A stretch of DNA of 64,000 nucleotides from Xenorhabdus bovienii (GTDB lineage: Bacteria > Pseudomonadota > Gammaproteobacteria > Enterobacterales > Enterobacteriaceae). The translations under genes and the position numbers were made by a program. The notes beneath the pieces are model-generated. The model ran no database searches, was not told the DNA's origin, and saw only the letters and a program-made list of their open reading frames with translations. The stretch spans positions 1 through 64,000 of the forward strand of contig NZ_JANAIF010000006.1 of assembly GCF_024721015.1 (NCBI RefSeq), in the 5' to 3' direction. Positions 41,345 through 50,415 of this stretch are shown one piece after another; the stretch's first letter is position 1, and every line of letters begins with the position of its first letter.

Positions 41345-41486
41345 GTACCCCCTCTATTGAATGATGTGGAAGAGCCGGTCAATGGGCTCTTTCCATAATA
41401 TTTTGTCTAGCAATACAAACGCGCCGCTGGAATATAGCGCAAAAGGCCAAGTCAAAATATCAGGCAGACTCCATAAGAACCTGAGA

Positions 41487-41597
41487 CTACGAACGCCCAT
41501 GCTCTTCAATCCAATCGACGGCAAAAGGTAAAATATCCTCGCTGGAAACCAATAAACTCTTAGCCGTGCCAATCATGTAACCGCGATCTTGAAGTCC
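41487..41597 (-). other. Short coding-like remnant downstream of mak
   Basis: On the minus strand a 36-codon open stretch reads GLQDRGYMIGTAKSLLVSSE followed by DILPFAVDWIEEHGRS and a stop. It looks more protein-like than its AT-rich neighbours, but I do not recognise it. It may be the 3' end of a decayed gene lost when this region was rearranged. A hairpin at 41630-41660 (GATAGCG...CGCTATC) lies between it and mak. Confidence 0.25.
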
Positions 41598-41684
41598 TCA
41601 ATTGCAGCGCAGCGTCAACCCAAGGTATCGATAGCGACATGTTTAATTCATGCCGCTATCTGTGTTAATTACCGGAGTATGTAG

Positions 41685-42593
41685 TTATTTATGAGGCCAC
41701 AGCCAAGCGGCACCTCGTACCCCACTGGAGTCACCATGCAGTGCTTTTTTGATCGGCGTTGCGCACTCCCCACCAAAAACCCACTCTTGAACTAAACCGG
41801 GTAAGGTCTGGTAAAGGCGATCGACGTTACTCATGCCTCCTCCCAGCACAATGACATCAGGATCAAGTAAATTAATGACTTGTGCCAACGCCCGTGCCAG
41901 ACGTCTTTCATAACGGCATATAGCCAATTCAGCTATCTCATCCCCCTGTACCAGCGCTTCCATGATTTCATGACCTTTCTTACGAACTCCACTTAAGCGG
42001 AAGTAATCCGTCATGAATCCCGTTCCCGACACAAACATTTCGGTACAACCCGGTTTACCACAGAAACAACGGACTTCTTCTTGATATGCCCGATCTTCCT
42101 CGTCCATCCACGGTAACGGGTTATGTCCCCATTCCCCTGCCAGACCATTTCCCCCCGCATGTACCCTGCCATTAAAGGCAATGCCTGAACCACAGCCCGT
42201 ACCAATAATGACTGCAAACACCATTGGCTTACCCGCTGCGGCTCCATCTGTCGCTTCCGACACTGCCAGACAGTTTGCATCGTTGGCGACCCGCACTTCA
42301 CGCCCCAGCAAGGCAGAAAGATCCTTATCCAGGATCTGCCCGTTCATCCAGACTGAATTAGCATTTTTTACTTTTCCGGTAAAAGGAGAAATGGCTCCGG
42401 GGATGCCAATACCCACCGTTCCCCGCTGGCCGGTTACCTGTTCAGCATCGGCAATCAGCCCGGCAATCGCTGCCAGTGTTTGCTGATAATCGTTGCGGGG
42501 CGTATCCACCCGTTTGCGAAACAATGCCTCACCCTGATCGCCCAAGGCGATCACTTCAATCTTGGTTCCACCGAGATCAATACCTATACGCAT
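41685..42593 (-). CDS. mak: Fructokinase (ROK family)
   Basis: The 302-residue sugar kinase matches E. coli Mak across its length. It has the phosphate-binding start [19 protein letters not shown], then [27 protein letters not shown] and [13 protein letters not shown] with the catalytic Asp in NDAN. The zinc site follows in [12 protein letters not shown], as does [20 protein letters not shown]. It phosphorylates fructose (and more weakly other hexoses) in the cytoplasm. It is divergent from rdgC, as in E. coli, but in E. coli sbcC lies close by, while here about 11 kb of other genes intervene. Confidence 0.96.
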   Translation of the reverse strand: MRIGIDLGGTKIEVIALGDQGEALFRKRVDTPRNDYQQTLAAIAGLIADAEQVTGQRGTVGIGIPGAISPFTGKVKNANSVWMNGQILDKDLSALLGREVRVANDANCLAVSEATDGAAAGKPMVFAVIIGTGCGSGIAFNGRVHAGGNGLAGEWGHNPLPWMDEEDRAYQEEVRCFCGKPGCTEMFVSGTGFMTDYFRLSGVRKKGHEIMEALVQGDEIAELAICRYERRLARALAQVINLLDPDVIVLGGGMSNVDRLYQTLPGLVQEWVFGGECATPIKKALHGDSSGVRGAAWLWPHK

Positions 42594-42819
42594 AGCTTAC
42601 CTTTTTCTATTTCTATTGTTTTCTATCGTTATTTAGAGCTGATTAAATTATGTTACTGCATAATCATTGCCTGAGCCGCACTGACAATCAAGCGTTATAG
42701 CCACTCTTTATGCTCTGAAATTGATGAAGTTCTAGGGCTTCGTCACATGATTCGTTATTATGCCCCCTTACGTTTTAAGATGTTCTTTGTCACGATGCGC
42801 AAAAATATGGGGTAGCTGC

Positions 42820-43731
42820 ATGTTATGGTTCAAAAATTTAATGATTTACCGTTTAAACCGAGAAATATCACTTTCTGCGGATGAACTGGAAAAACAGTTA
42901 AGCTCATTGGCGTTCACCCCATGCGGTAGTCAAGATATGATGAAGACAGGCTGGGTTCCTCCGATGGGCGCTCACGGTGAAGCACTGACTCATGCCACAG
43001 GTAATCAGATCCTCATCTGTGCGCGCAAAGAAGAAAAAATGCTGCCTTCTCCGGTGATAAAACAGGAACTACAGGCCAAAATTGCCCGTCTGGAAGGTGA
43101 GCAGCACCGTAAACTGAAAAAAACAGAAAAAGACTCACTGAAAGATGAAGTGATCCACACGCTGCTGCCAAGGGCGTTCAGCCGTTTCAATCAGACGTAT
43201 ATCTGGATAGATACCGTCAACAATCTGATCATTGTTGACGCAGCCAGTGCAAAGCGCGCTGAAGATAATCTGGCATTACTGAGAAAAACGCTGGGATCAC
43301 TGCCCGTCGTTCCCCTGACATTCACCGATCCTATTGAATTGACCTTAACCGAATGGGTACGTTCAGGCGATTTGCCCGCCGGTTATGCTTTGATGGATGA
43401 AGCTGAGTTAAAAGCCATTCTGGAAGAAGGTGGCGTGATCCGCTGTAAAAAACAGGCATTGGTGTCTGACGAAATTGCGACACATATTGAATCTGGCAAA
43501 TTCGTCACTAAACTGGCATTGGATTGGGAAGAACGTATCCAATTCATGCTGTCAGATGATGGTTCTTTCAAACGCATCAAATTCAGCGAAACACTGCGTG
43601 ATCAAAATGACGATATCGACCGTGAAGATGTTGCTCAACGATTCGACGCGGATTTTATCTTAATGACAGGCGAATTAAGTGCGCTTATCAAAAACACCAT
43701 TGATGCGTTAGGCGGTGAAGCAGAAAGGTAA
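42820..43731 (+). CDS. rdgC: Recombination-associated protein RdgC
   Basis: The 303-residue protein has the E. coli length and starts [20 protein letters not shown]. The frame is open for 20 more codons upstream, but these are not conserved, so I chose 42820. Conserved blocks are [57 protein letters not shown] and [17 protein letters not shown]. RdgC forms ring-shaped dimers on DNA and limits RecA activity. It is divergent from mak. Confidence 0.96.
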   Translation: MLWFKNLMIYRLNREISLSADELEKQLSSLAFTPCGSQDMMKTGWVPPMGAHGEALTHATGNQILICARKEEKMLPSPVIKQELQAKIARLEGEQHRKLKKTEKDSLKDEVIHTLLPRAFSRFNQTYIWIDTVNNLIIVDAASAKRAEDNLALLRKTLGSLPVVPLTFTDPIELTLTEWVRSGDLPAGYALMDEAELKAILEEGGVIRCKKQALVSDEIATHIESGKFVTKLALDWEERIQFMLSDDGSFKRIKFSETLRDQNDDIDREDVAQRFDADFILMTGELSALIKNTIDALGGEAER

Positions 43732-43741
43732 TTTTTTCTGT

Positions 43742-43776
43742 TTTCCCGTATTCACTGATTATGTGAATACGGGAAA
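43742..43776. terminator. Long hairpin between rdgC and the porin gene
   Basis: A 14-bp perfect stem, TTTCCCGTATTCAC with its complement, has a 7-base loop 10 bases past the rdgC stop. The T tract is poor on both strands. A second smaller hairpin (CAGCCAGA...TCTGGCTG, 43796-43818) lies just after the porin stop. Together they probably end the two convergent transcripts. Confidence 0.6.
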
Positions 43777-43824
43777 TAACAAAATGATAATCATGCAGCC
43801 AGAGATTAAATCTGGCTGATAAAA

Positions 43825-44970
43825 TCAGAACCGATAAACTAAACCAACTCCCAGAACATTATCCGTATTGATGTTCACTTTTTTGGTGAACTCATTGTCT
43901 TTCATCAAGTTGATCTTATATTCAGCATAAGTGCCCATATTTTTGTTGAAATTATAGTAAGCACCGACAGAGACGTAATTCACTAAATCTTCAGAATTTT
44001 TAGCAGCCAGCACGTTAGTCTCACTATCTCCACCCAAATCTTTGCCTTTAGAATAAACATAACCTATTGATGGGCGCAGACCAAAATCAAACTGATACTG
44101 AGCGGTCAGTTCGATGTTCTGAGTTTTATTTGCGAACAAAACATAATTATCGAGTTTACCAAATCGGGTTAAATTACGGCCTTCACCATACATAGCTGCC
44201 AGGTAAACATTGTTTTTGTCATATTTCACAGACATCAGCCATGCTTCAGTATTGCTCCCTTTGGCGACAACCTTCGTTTGGTCAGTCCCATTTTTTTGTG
44301 CGGAAGTTCGGTTAGAGTTGCCATATGATGCAGCCATACTGATACCATTACCGAAATCATAGGAGCTGGAAAGACCAAAACCATCACCATTTTGTCTCAA
44401 AATATCATCACGGCCATTAATGGTGCTGCTGTCATTTTTAGTCTGATATTGCAGGGCAAACTTAAGCCCGTCCACCAATCCGAAAAAGTCAGTATTACGG
44501 TATGTTAATAACCCTGTCGAACGCCCCATCCAGAAATTATCGGTCGCAGCTATGGAGTCACCACCAAAGAATGGCAATTCATCCGTCCATGCGTTGGTGT
44601 CATATACCACACCATAGTTACGCCCATAATCCAGTGAGCCGTACTTGCCGAATTTCAACCCGGCGAAAGCCAGACGTGTTCTGTTATTCTTAGCACCTTC
44701 GGTTTCAGACCCGCTTGCGCCCATGTTGTATTCCCAACGCCCGAACCCCGTCAACTGATCCGTAATCTGGGTTTCTCCTTTGATCCCCAGACGAGCGACA
44801 GAATTATCACCATTCTTTTTATTCCCTGATTTGGCAAAATAGTGCTGAACATCTGCCTTGCCATATAAATCAATTTTATTACCGTCTTTATTATAAATTT
44901 CAGCGGCATTTACTGTGCCAGCGATGAGGAGAACCGGAATTGCCATTGCTATTGCGTTGTGTTTTATCAT
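43825..44970 (-). CDS. OmpC/OmpF-family general porin
   Basis: The 381-residue precursor starts at 44970, nine bases after GAGG; two upstream in-frame ATGs overlap that site. The signal peptide MIKHNAIAMAIPVLLIAGTV ends at NAA, and the mature protein begins EIYNKDGNKIDLYGKADVQH, the classical enterobacterial porin start. Other features are GRWEYNMGASGSE, the FAGLKFGKYGSLDYGRNYGV strand, and the closing NVLGVGLVYRF with C-terminal Phe recognised by the BAM machinery. It forms a trimeric outer-membrane channel for small solutes. It resembles the Xenorhabdus major porins, but I cannot choose between ompC and ompF orthology. Confidence 0.93.
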   Translation of the reverse strand: MIKHNAIAMAIPVLLIAGTVNAAEIYNKDGNKIDLYGKADVQHYFAKSGNKKNGDNSVARLGIKGETQITDQLTGFGRWEYNMGASGSETEGAKNNRTRLAFAGLKFGKYGSLDYGRNYGVVYDTNAWTDELPFFGGDSIAATDNFWMGRSTGLLTYRNTDFFGLVDGLKFALQYQTKNDSSTINGRDDILRQNGDGFGLSSSYDFGNGISMAASYGNSNRTSAQKNGTDQTKVVAKGSNTEAWLMSVKYDKNNVYLAAMYGEGRNLTRFGKLDNYVLFANKTQNIELTAQYQFDFGLRPSIGYVYSKGKDLGGDSETNVLAAKNSEDLVNYVSVGAYYNFNKNMGTYAEYKINLMKDNEFTKKVNINTDNVLGVGLVYRF

Positions 44971-45503
44971 TATCATAATCCTCATTAATATTGTTATTTA
45001 TTTAGCCACTACCAATAAATACACTTTCTAAGAAATACTTTCTCTGAAAGAAACCATTTAGGTGGGCAGGGTTTTACACGCTATTGTTACTAACTGGTTA
45101 AATTTGTAACAAGCAACAACGATACTAAGATCCAAAATAACGTTTTGCTAACAAAAATTAACAAAAAATGCCATCCTGTGAAGGAAATCACATAGCAGGT
45201 ATAAATTCAATCACCAAGTAGCATTAATTATGATAATAAGTTACTAAAAACAGTAAGTTAGAAATGATAAAGAAAGTAATAAAAAGTAATAAAAAGTAAT
45301 CTCTATCATTAATAAATCTATTTTCTCATTGCTAATTACGATAGATTCCGTAGTAATCATCTTTGACATCATTGACAACTGGCTGTAAGTCCTGTAACTG
45401 GTGAAATTTGATTTAAGTTCATTTTTATGTAAATAAGTAATGTTTGTTTTTAATAGGATCACGCCAATAAAGTACAAATATTAACAATTCATAAGGTGCT
45501 AAA
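44971..45503. other. AT-rich regulatory region between the porin and tetR genes
   Basis: About 530 bases separate the divergent porin and TetR genes. The porin-proximal part contains TTGTTACTAAC and TTTGTAAC, an imperfect inverted repeat that could be a regulator (OmpR-type) site; this is a weak call. At 45274-45302 the 10-bp unit AAAGTAATAA is repeated two and a half times. I see no credible gene; a 77-codon minus-strand frame here is low complexity. Confidence 0.4.
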
Positions 45504-46142
45504 ATGGAAAAAAAATATCCACGCCCACGAGGTCGCCCCACAATTCCTGAACAAGAAATACGCCAGAAAATTCATGAGGTCACTCTTTCTCTCCTTTTTA
45601 CCCAAGGCTATAGTACGACCACGATGGATGTGGTTGCCCAAAAAGCCGGTATTGCAAAAAAAACACTCTATCGTTTTGTCAAAAATCGAGAAGACTTGCT
45701 TGAGCAAATTGTACTGCGCTGGACAGATAGCTGTACCCCTACTTTTGAGAAAGATGCCAGTAGTTTTAAACAGGCAATGAAATTATTAGAAAAACATTTG
45801 AGAGAAATAGCTCAGAAATTACTGTCTACAGATGCCGTGGGGTTATTCAAATTACTGCAATCTAATTTCCCTTTTCGGGAAGTGCTACTAGAAAAATATC
45901 AAAAAAGTGTTTTTGAAAGAGACAAAATAATTTTGGCCAATTGGCTGGAGCGCCAATATCAAAAAGGGTTACTGAGAAAATTGAATTATAATATTATCAG
46001 TGAATTAGTCCTTTCAATGGTCATTGCAGAACCACTCAGACAAATGGCTCTGGGTATCACGCCACCTCTGCCAGAAACAGATATTACTCCTCACCTTGCA
46101 GCAGCAATAACGTTGCTTGAACTGAGTTTGGTAAAGAAATAA
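45504..46142 (+). CDS. TetR/AcrR family transcriptional regulator
   Basis: The 212-residue protein starts MEKKYPRPRGRPTIPEQEIR. The N-terminal helix-turn-helix spans roughly residues 18-64 and contains TQGYSTTTMDVVAQKAGIAK and KTLYRFVKNREDLLEQIV, the normal TetR pattern. The C-terminal ligand domain is all-helical and not recognisable further. It is a probable cytoplasmic repressor whose ligand and target are unknown. Nothing adjacent is an obvious partner: the porin gene is divergent and hypB is convergent. AAGG lies upstream of the start. Confidence 0.88.
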   Translation: MEKKYPRPRGRPTIPEQEIRQKIHEVTLSLLFTQGYSTTTMDVVAQKAGIAKKTLYRFVKNREDLLEQIVLRWTDSCTPTFEKDASSFKQAMKLLEKHLREIAQKLLSTDAVGLFKLLQSNFPFREVLLEKYQKSVFERDKIILANWLERQYQKGLLRKLNYNIISELVLSMVIAEPLRQMALGITPPLPETDITPHLAAAITLLELSLVKK

Positions 46143-46253
46143 CGCTTTTTTACTTGTTAATACAATCTTATGGCAATAACACCATTGGCGCTGAAATATC
46201 AATGCTCTCAGCGCCCATTTCCCAGCCAACCTGCATTTTCTGATGAAACGGAA

Positions 46254-47165
46254 TCAAGCAGACAAGCGAGCTTCCAGCCACGATAACCATTGGTCAATCC
46301 CTTCTCCTGTGGACGCAGACAGTGCAATCACGTCGATATCGGGGTTAATGCAGCGGGCGGCTTGAATACAGGCCTCCAATTCAATATTGAGATAAGGCAG
46401 GAGATCGACCTTGTTGATGATCATCAATTCAGCTTCAGCAAACATCATCGGATATTTTAACGGCTTATCTTCTCCTTCAGTGACAGACAACATAACAATT
46501 TTATGCTGCTCGCCAAGATCAAAACTGGCTGGGCATACTAAATTCCCGACATTCTCAATAAATAATAAACTGTGTTCGGCCGGCTTCAATTGCCGGGTAG
46601 CTTCACGAACCATTTCGGCATCAAGGTAACATCCCTTCCCTGTATTCACCTGGACGGCCTGAATTCCCACAGCTCGAATACGGTCAGCGTCATGGCTCGT
46701 CTGCTGATCCCCCTCAATAGCAGCACAGGCAACTTTATCCCGTAATCTATTCAGTGTGGCCATCAGTAGTGTTGTTTTACCTGAGCCTGGGCTAGATATC
46801 AGATTCAGCGCCAAAATATGGTGGAGGGTAAAGTACCGGCGGTTGCACTCTGCAATGTGATTATTCTGGCTTAATACATCCAGTTCAATTTGCAGCATCT
46901 GCTTTTGGCAACGGTCAGATACAGGCACATCAAATTCTGGCATTTGTTCGTTGCCGTGGTAATGATGATGTACATCACCATTATGGTGATAGTAGTGGTG
47001 GTGGACGATAATAGGCTGGCTGCTGTTTTGCGGAATGTCTGCATGAAATTGTCTGGGTTTCTTATCTGCCACCGCGGCATAATCCCCACTCTGAGAATCA
47101 GTTCCCTGCTCCGGATAAGAATGAGCAGGTTCGCCCCTTTCTCCATAACCATATATGCTCATCAC
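46254..47165 (-). CDS. hypB: HypB-like nickel-hydrogenase maturation GTPase with altered metal sites
   Basis: The C-terminal two thirds are a clear HypB GTPase: Walker A SSPGSGKTTLL at residues 124-134, IEGDQQTSHDADRI, LFIENVGNLVCPASFDLGE, TEGEDKPLKYP and NKVDLLPYL. HypB helps insert nickel into NiFe hydrogenases. The N-terminal CxxCGC nickel motif of E. coli HypB is replaced: MMSIYGYGE aligns with MCTTCGCGE, so all three cysteines are lost. In the GTPase metal site Cys179 and Cys211 are kept, but the histidine next to the first cysteine is Tyr180. A short histidine-rich stretch (residues 55-70, nine His) sits in the linker. No other hyp or hydrogenase gene is present in this window. It may be a diverged or decaying HypB. 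Confidence 0.85.
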   Translation of the reverse strand: MMSIYGYGERGEPAHSYPEQGTDSQSGDYAAVADKKPRQFHADIPQNSSQPIIVHHHYYHHNGDVHHHYHGNEQMPEFDVPVSDRCQKQMLQIELDVLSQNNHIAECNRRYFTLHHILALNLISSPGSGKTTLLMATLNRLRDKVACAAIEGDQQTSHDADRIRAVGIQAVQVNTGKGCYLDAEMVREATRQLKPAEHSLLFIENVGNLVCPASFDLGEQHKIVMLSVTEGEDKPLKYPMMFAEAELMIINKVDLLPYLNIELEACIQAARCINPDIDVIALSASTGEGIDQWLSWLEARLSA

Positions 47166-47874
47166 TCAGCTCCTACTCAACTTTAATGAATATCGGTATC
47201 ACGATACTGAAACTAAAACGTATCTTTGTTTCTCATTGAGAAAAATCTGCTGATTTTCAGCCAGACACCAAACACTATAAATACATCCAATAGCGCTGAT
47301 TGATACGGGGGAGATTTTTTATAAATCACCACATTTATAAAAAATCAGATCAATGACAAACAAAAAACGTTTCAGTAATAATAAAAATAAGACTAGCCGC
47401 AAATTAACATGCTGTCTATTCACATTCATGATAAATAAAATGATTATTTCATTATGGCATCACATCAATTACGTTAAGAAAAAATCATTAATCAATATCA
47501 GAAAAACAAAATAGAAATCACCCAATCAATATTTAACATTAATATTATTTGACATAGTCAAAGTAAAATAAACAAAATAAAACCAATAATCCTTTTAAAT
47601 TCCAATTCCAATATTAACAACAAGAAATAATAACTAAAATTATTTATATAATTTATTAATGTTATATTTTATATAATAAATATTAAATTAAATAAATTAC
47701 TTTTCCATTTGGTTTATCAAAATAGAAAAACCAGATTACGCCACTGAAAAATTATCACCTCAGTTCCATTTCATACTCATAGGATTTATTTATTTTTCTA
47801 TGCGGAAAAATCTAATCAGATAGGATATTAACGAACAGAATCATTGTTCATCTTGAGATCAGAAGAGGAAACCC
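47166..47874. other. AT-rich spacer between hypB and the hexosaminidase gene
   Basis: About 700 bases with no credible gene. The middle part is extremely AT-rich (long runs of A/T around 47560-47710). It should contain the divergent promoters of hypB and the hexosaminidase gene, but I cannot place them. Such AT content is typical of H-NS-silenced or horizontally acquired DNA. Confidence 0.5.
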
Positions 47875-50304
47875 ATGAAATTCCCCTTGCGCCATCTACT
47901 ATTGCTCACCACTTTGACCTGTAGTTTTTCATCAATGGCTGTTTCAACGAAAAATCTTCCCCTTATGCCGTGGCCACAACAGATTTCCGTGCAACAAGGG
48001 CGTTTTGATCTCAGCGGACAACTGAATATCGAAATAACCGGAGATGACATGCAGGATGCCATATCCCTATGGCGAGGCCGGATTGAAGCCCAAACAGGTT
48101 GGATCTTGCCACCCAATAACCGTCTTCCTTCTATCAGGGCAGTCCATTCCGTTGCCTATTCGTTCCCCACCATCAAAATCATCATCACCAATAAAATGCC
48201 CCCGATTCCCCAACCCGACAGCGATGAACGCTACCAACTGATCATTGATAACCGAGGGGCTACTCTGCAAGCAGAGAGCCGATTTGGTGCCATGCGGGGG
48301 ATGGAAACCTTACTGCAATTGCTGCAAAACGATGCCAGAGGCACTTACCTGCCGTTGGTCAATATTACCGATAATCCACGTTTTTCATGGCGGGGCGTGA
48401 TGCTCGATTCAGCTCGCCATTTTTTGCCTGTAGACGCGATAAAACGTCAGTTGGATGGTATGGCAGCAGCCAAAATGAATGTCTTTCATTGGCATTTAAC
48501 CGATGATCAAGGCTGGCGTTTTGCTTCTGACTATTACCCTAAATTGCAACAGCTCGCCAGCGATGGCATGTTTTACAGCAAAACCCAGATGCGTGATGTC
48601 GTCGCTCATGCCGCCCGCTTGGGCATCCGGGTTGTACCTGAAATTGACTTCCCCGGCCACGCTTCTGCCATTGCTGTTGCCTATCCAGAATTAATCAGCG
48701 CTGACGGGCCTTATCAGATGCAGCGCCAATGGGGAGTCCACAAACCCACACTTGATCCGAGCAATCCACAAGTTCATCAGTTTGCCGATCGATTAATTGC
48801 TGAAGTCGCCGACATCTTCCCTGATCCTTATATTCATATTGGTGGTGATGAAGTGAATGCCTCTCAATGGCAGGCTTCCACCAAGATACAGGCATTCATG
48901 CAGGAAAAAGGCCTGAAAGATCCTCATGCCCTACACGCATGGTTCAATCAAGCGTTGGAAAAGATCCTTGAGAAACATGGCCGCAAGATGGTGGGCTGGG
49001 ATGAAATCTATCATCCGGCACTGCCTCATACCATCGTCATTCAATCATGGCAGGGACAGGATTCGCTGGGGAAAACCGCAGATGATGGCTATCAGGGGAT
49101 CTTATCCACGGGATTTTATCTCGACCAACCGCAAAGTACGGCATATCACTACCGCAATGAAATTTTACCTCAGGTACTCCGTATTGATGAGCGCGTGAAA
49201 AAAGAGGAAACGGCGCAAAGCTGGTCATTCAATATGCCCCGTTTAAAAGGCAACCCGATTACGGGCAGTTTTACTTTGATTGAGGATGGCCAAGGTCAAT
49301 GGCGCGGTTTTATTGATTTTACGGGGAAATCGCGTCGTGCCGTCAATGACATTGTCTGGCAAGGGAACGTCGTCAGGTTTACGCTGGATAGTTGGATGGG
49401 AGAAACTACGCCAGTGATGGATCTCAATCAAAAACAGAAAACCGCAGACGGCTATATTTTGGTGGGCAATGTGCGCTATCCGGTCACAGGAGAAAAGCTG
49501 GACAGTGTTCCAACGGGTCAACTTCCTGTCGTGCCAGAAAGTCGCCATCAGACAAATATTCTGGGGGCTGAAGCTACGTTGTGGTCAGAGAACGTGACCG
49601 CTGAAGTACTGGACATTAAACTCTGGCCTCGCACCTTTGCCATCGCCGAGCGACTTTGGTCTGCCAAGAATATCACCGATGAAAAGAACATGTACCAACG
49701 CTTGCAGGCGATAGATACGTGGACAACCGTTTCTGTCGGTTTGCAGCAGCAGGCAAATAGCCAGCGGCTGATGACCCGTTTGACAAACAGTACGGATATT
49801 ACACCATTGCAGATTTTGGCTGAGGCGGTGGAGCCGGCTCAGTATTACTCCCGCCATCATGCCAAATTTCAGGCCGGTAATTACCATCAATATGAACCCA
49901 TTTACCGTTTTGCCGATGCACTGGGACCAGAAAGTCATACCGTCAGGGAAATAGATACGCTGATCGATCGTCTATTGGCGAATAAGCAAGATCAACAAGC
50001 AGAGCTTGCATTACGTGATCACTGGGTTCGTTGGCAGAATAATCATGATTCTGTAATGAAAATCGTCAAATCGAATTATATGATGCGTGATCTGGTTCCA
50101 GTTGCCAACGATGTCAGCGCCATCGCCGGGCTTGGATTACTCATGTTGGATCACCTGAAAGCGGGAAAAAACTTGACGCTCAAACAGCGGCAGGATGCGC
50201 GAAATTTGTTAGCACAAGGCGCACAGATGCGTGATGAAGTAATAATACGGGCAGTATATCCTCTAGAAAAACTGCTTAATTATCTGGATCGCCAAACTGA
50301 TTGA
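47875..50304 (+). CDS. Secreted family 20 beta-N-acetylhexosaminidase (chitobiase type)
   Basis: The 809-residue precursor has a signal peptide (MKFPLRHLLLLTTLTCSFSS, then MAVS) and a GH20b domain. The catalytic barrel follows, with FSWRGVMLDSARHFLPVDAI near residue 170, FHWHLTDDQGWRF, VPEIDFPGHASA and HIGGDEV, where Asp325-Glu326 is the catalytic pair. These enzymes release N-acetylglucosamine from chitin oligomers or glycans by a substrate-assisted mechanism. Between about residues 425 and 562 the barrel is interrupted by an insertion of roughly 130 residues before ILGAEATLWSENV. The chitin-binding N-terminal domain of Serratia chitobiase is absent. AGAAGAGGA precedes the start. The neighbouring xax toxin genes suggest a role in insects. 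Confidence 0.92.
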   Translation: MKFPLRHLLLLTTLTCSFSSMAVSTKNLPLMPWPQQISVQQGRFDLSGQLNIEITGDDMQDAISLWRGRIEAQTGWILPPNNRLPSIRAVHSVAYSFPTIKIIITNKMPPIPQPDSDERYQLIIDNRGATLQAESRFGAMRGMETLLQLLQNDARGTYLPLVNITDNPRFSWRGVMLDSARHFLPVDAIKRQLDGMAAAKMNVFHWHLTDDQGWRFASDYYPKLQQLASDGMFYSKTQMRDVVAHAARLGIRVVPEIDFPGHASAIAVAYPELISADGPYQMQRQWGVHKPTLDPSNPQVHQFADRLIAEVADIFPDPYIHIGGDEVNASQWQASTKIQAFMQEKGLKDPHALHAWFNQALEKILEKHGRKMVGWDEIYHPALPHTIVIQSWQGQDSLGKTADDGYQGILSTGFYLDQPQSTAYHYRNEILPQVLRIDERVKKEETAQSWSFNMPRLKGNPITGSFTLIEDGQGQWRGFIDFTGKSRRAVNDIVWQGNVVRFTLDSWMGETTPVMDLNQKQKTADGYILVGNVRYPVTGEKLDSVPTGQLPVVPESRHQTNILGAEATLWSENVTAEVLDIKLWPRTFAIAERLWSAKNITDEKNMYQRLQAIDTWTTVSVGLQQQANSQRLMTRLTNSTDITPLQILAEAVEPAQYYSRHHAKFQAGNYHQYEPIYRFADALGPESHTVREIDTLIDRLLANKQDQQAELALRDHWVRWQNNHDSVMKIVKSNYMMRDLVPVANDVSAIAGLGLLMLDHLKAGKNLTLKQRQDARNLLAQGAQMRDEVIIRAVYPLEKLLNYLDRQTD

Positions 50305-50345
50305 TTAAGCAGGTAAAGAGTAAAGATCAAATCTGTTATGAAAAA

Positions 50346-50377
50346 GGCTGAGAAACCCTGTTCTCAGCCCTGTTTTT
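50346..50377 (+). terminator. Rho-independent terminator after the hexosaminidase gene
   Basis: A 9-bp stem, GGCTGAGAA with TTCTCAGCC, has a 6-base loop and is followed by CTGTTTTTA. It separates the hexosaminidase gene from the convergent xaxB. Confidence 0.85.
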
Positions 50378-50415
50378 ACCGTCTGATGAAGAAATATTTT
50401 TTATTTCAACATCTT

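Noticed and set aside
41354..41572. A 72-codon minus-strand frame ending just before cpdB
   Set aside because: It has no ribosome binding site or recognisable domain and overlaps the more protein-like remnant in another frame at 41487-41597.
45244..45477. A 77-codon minus-strand frame upstream of the TetR gene
   Set aside because: It is a low-complexity, AT-rich frame overlapping a short A/T tandem repeat, without a ribosome binding site or recognisable domain.
46254..47165. A hydrogenase maturation operon around hypB
   Set aside because: Neither neighbour (TetR regulator, hexosaminidase) is a hyp or hydrogenase gene, and long spacers lie on the upstream side.
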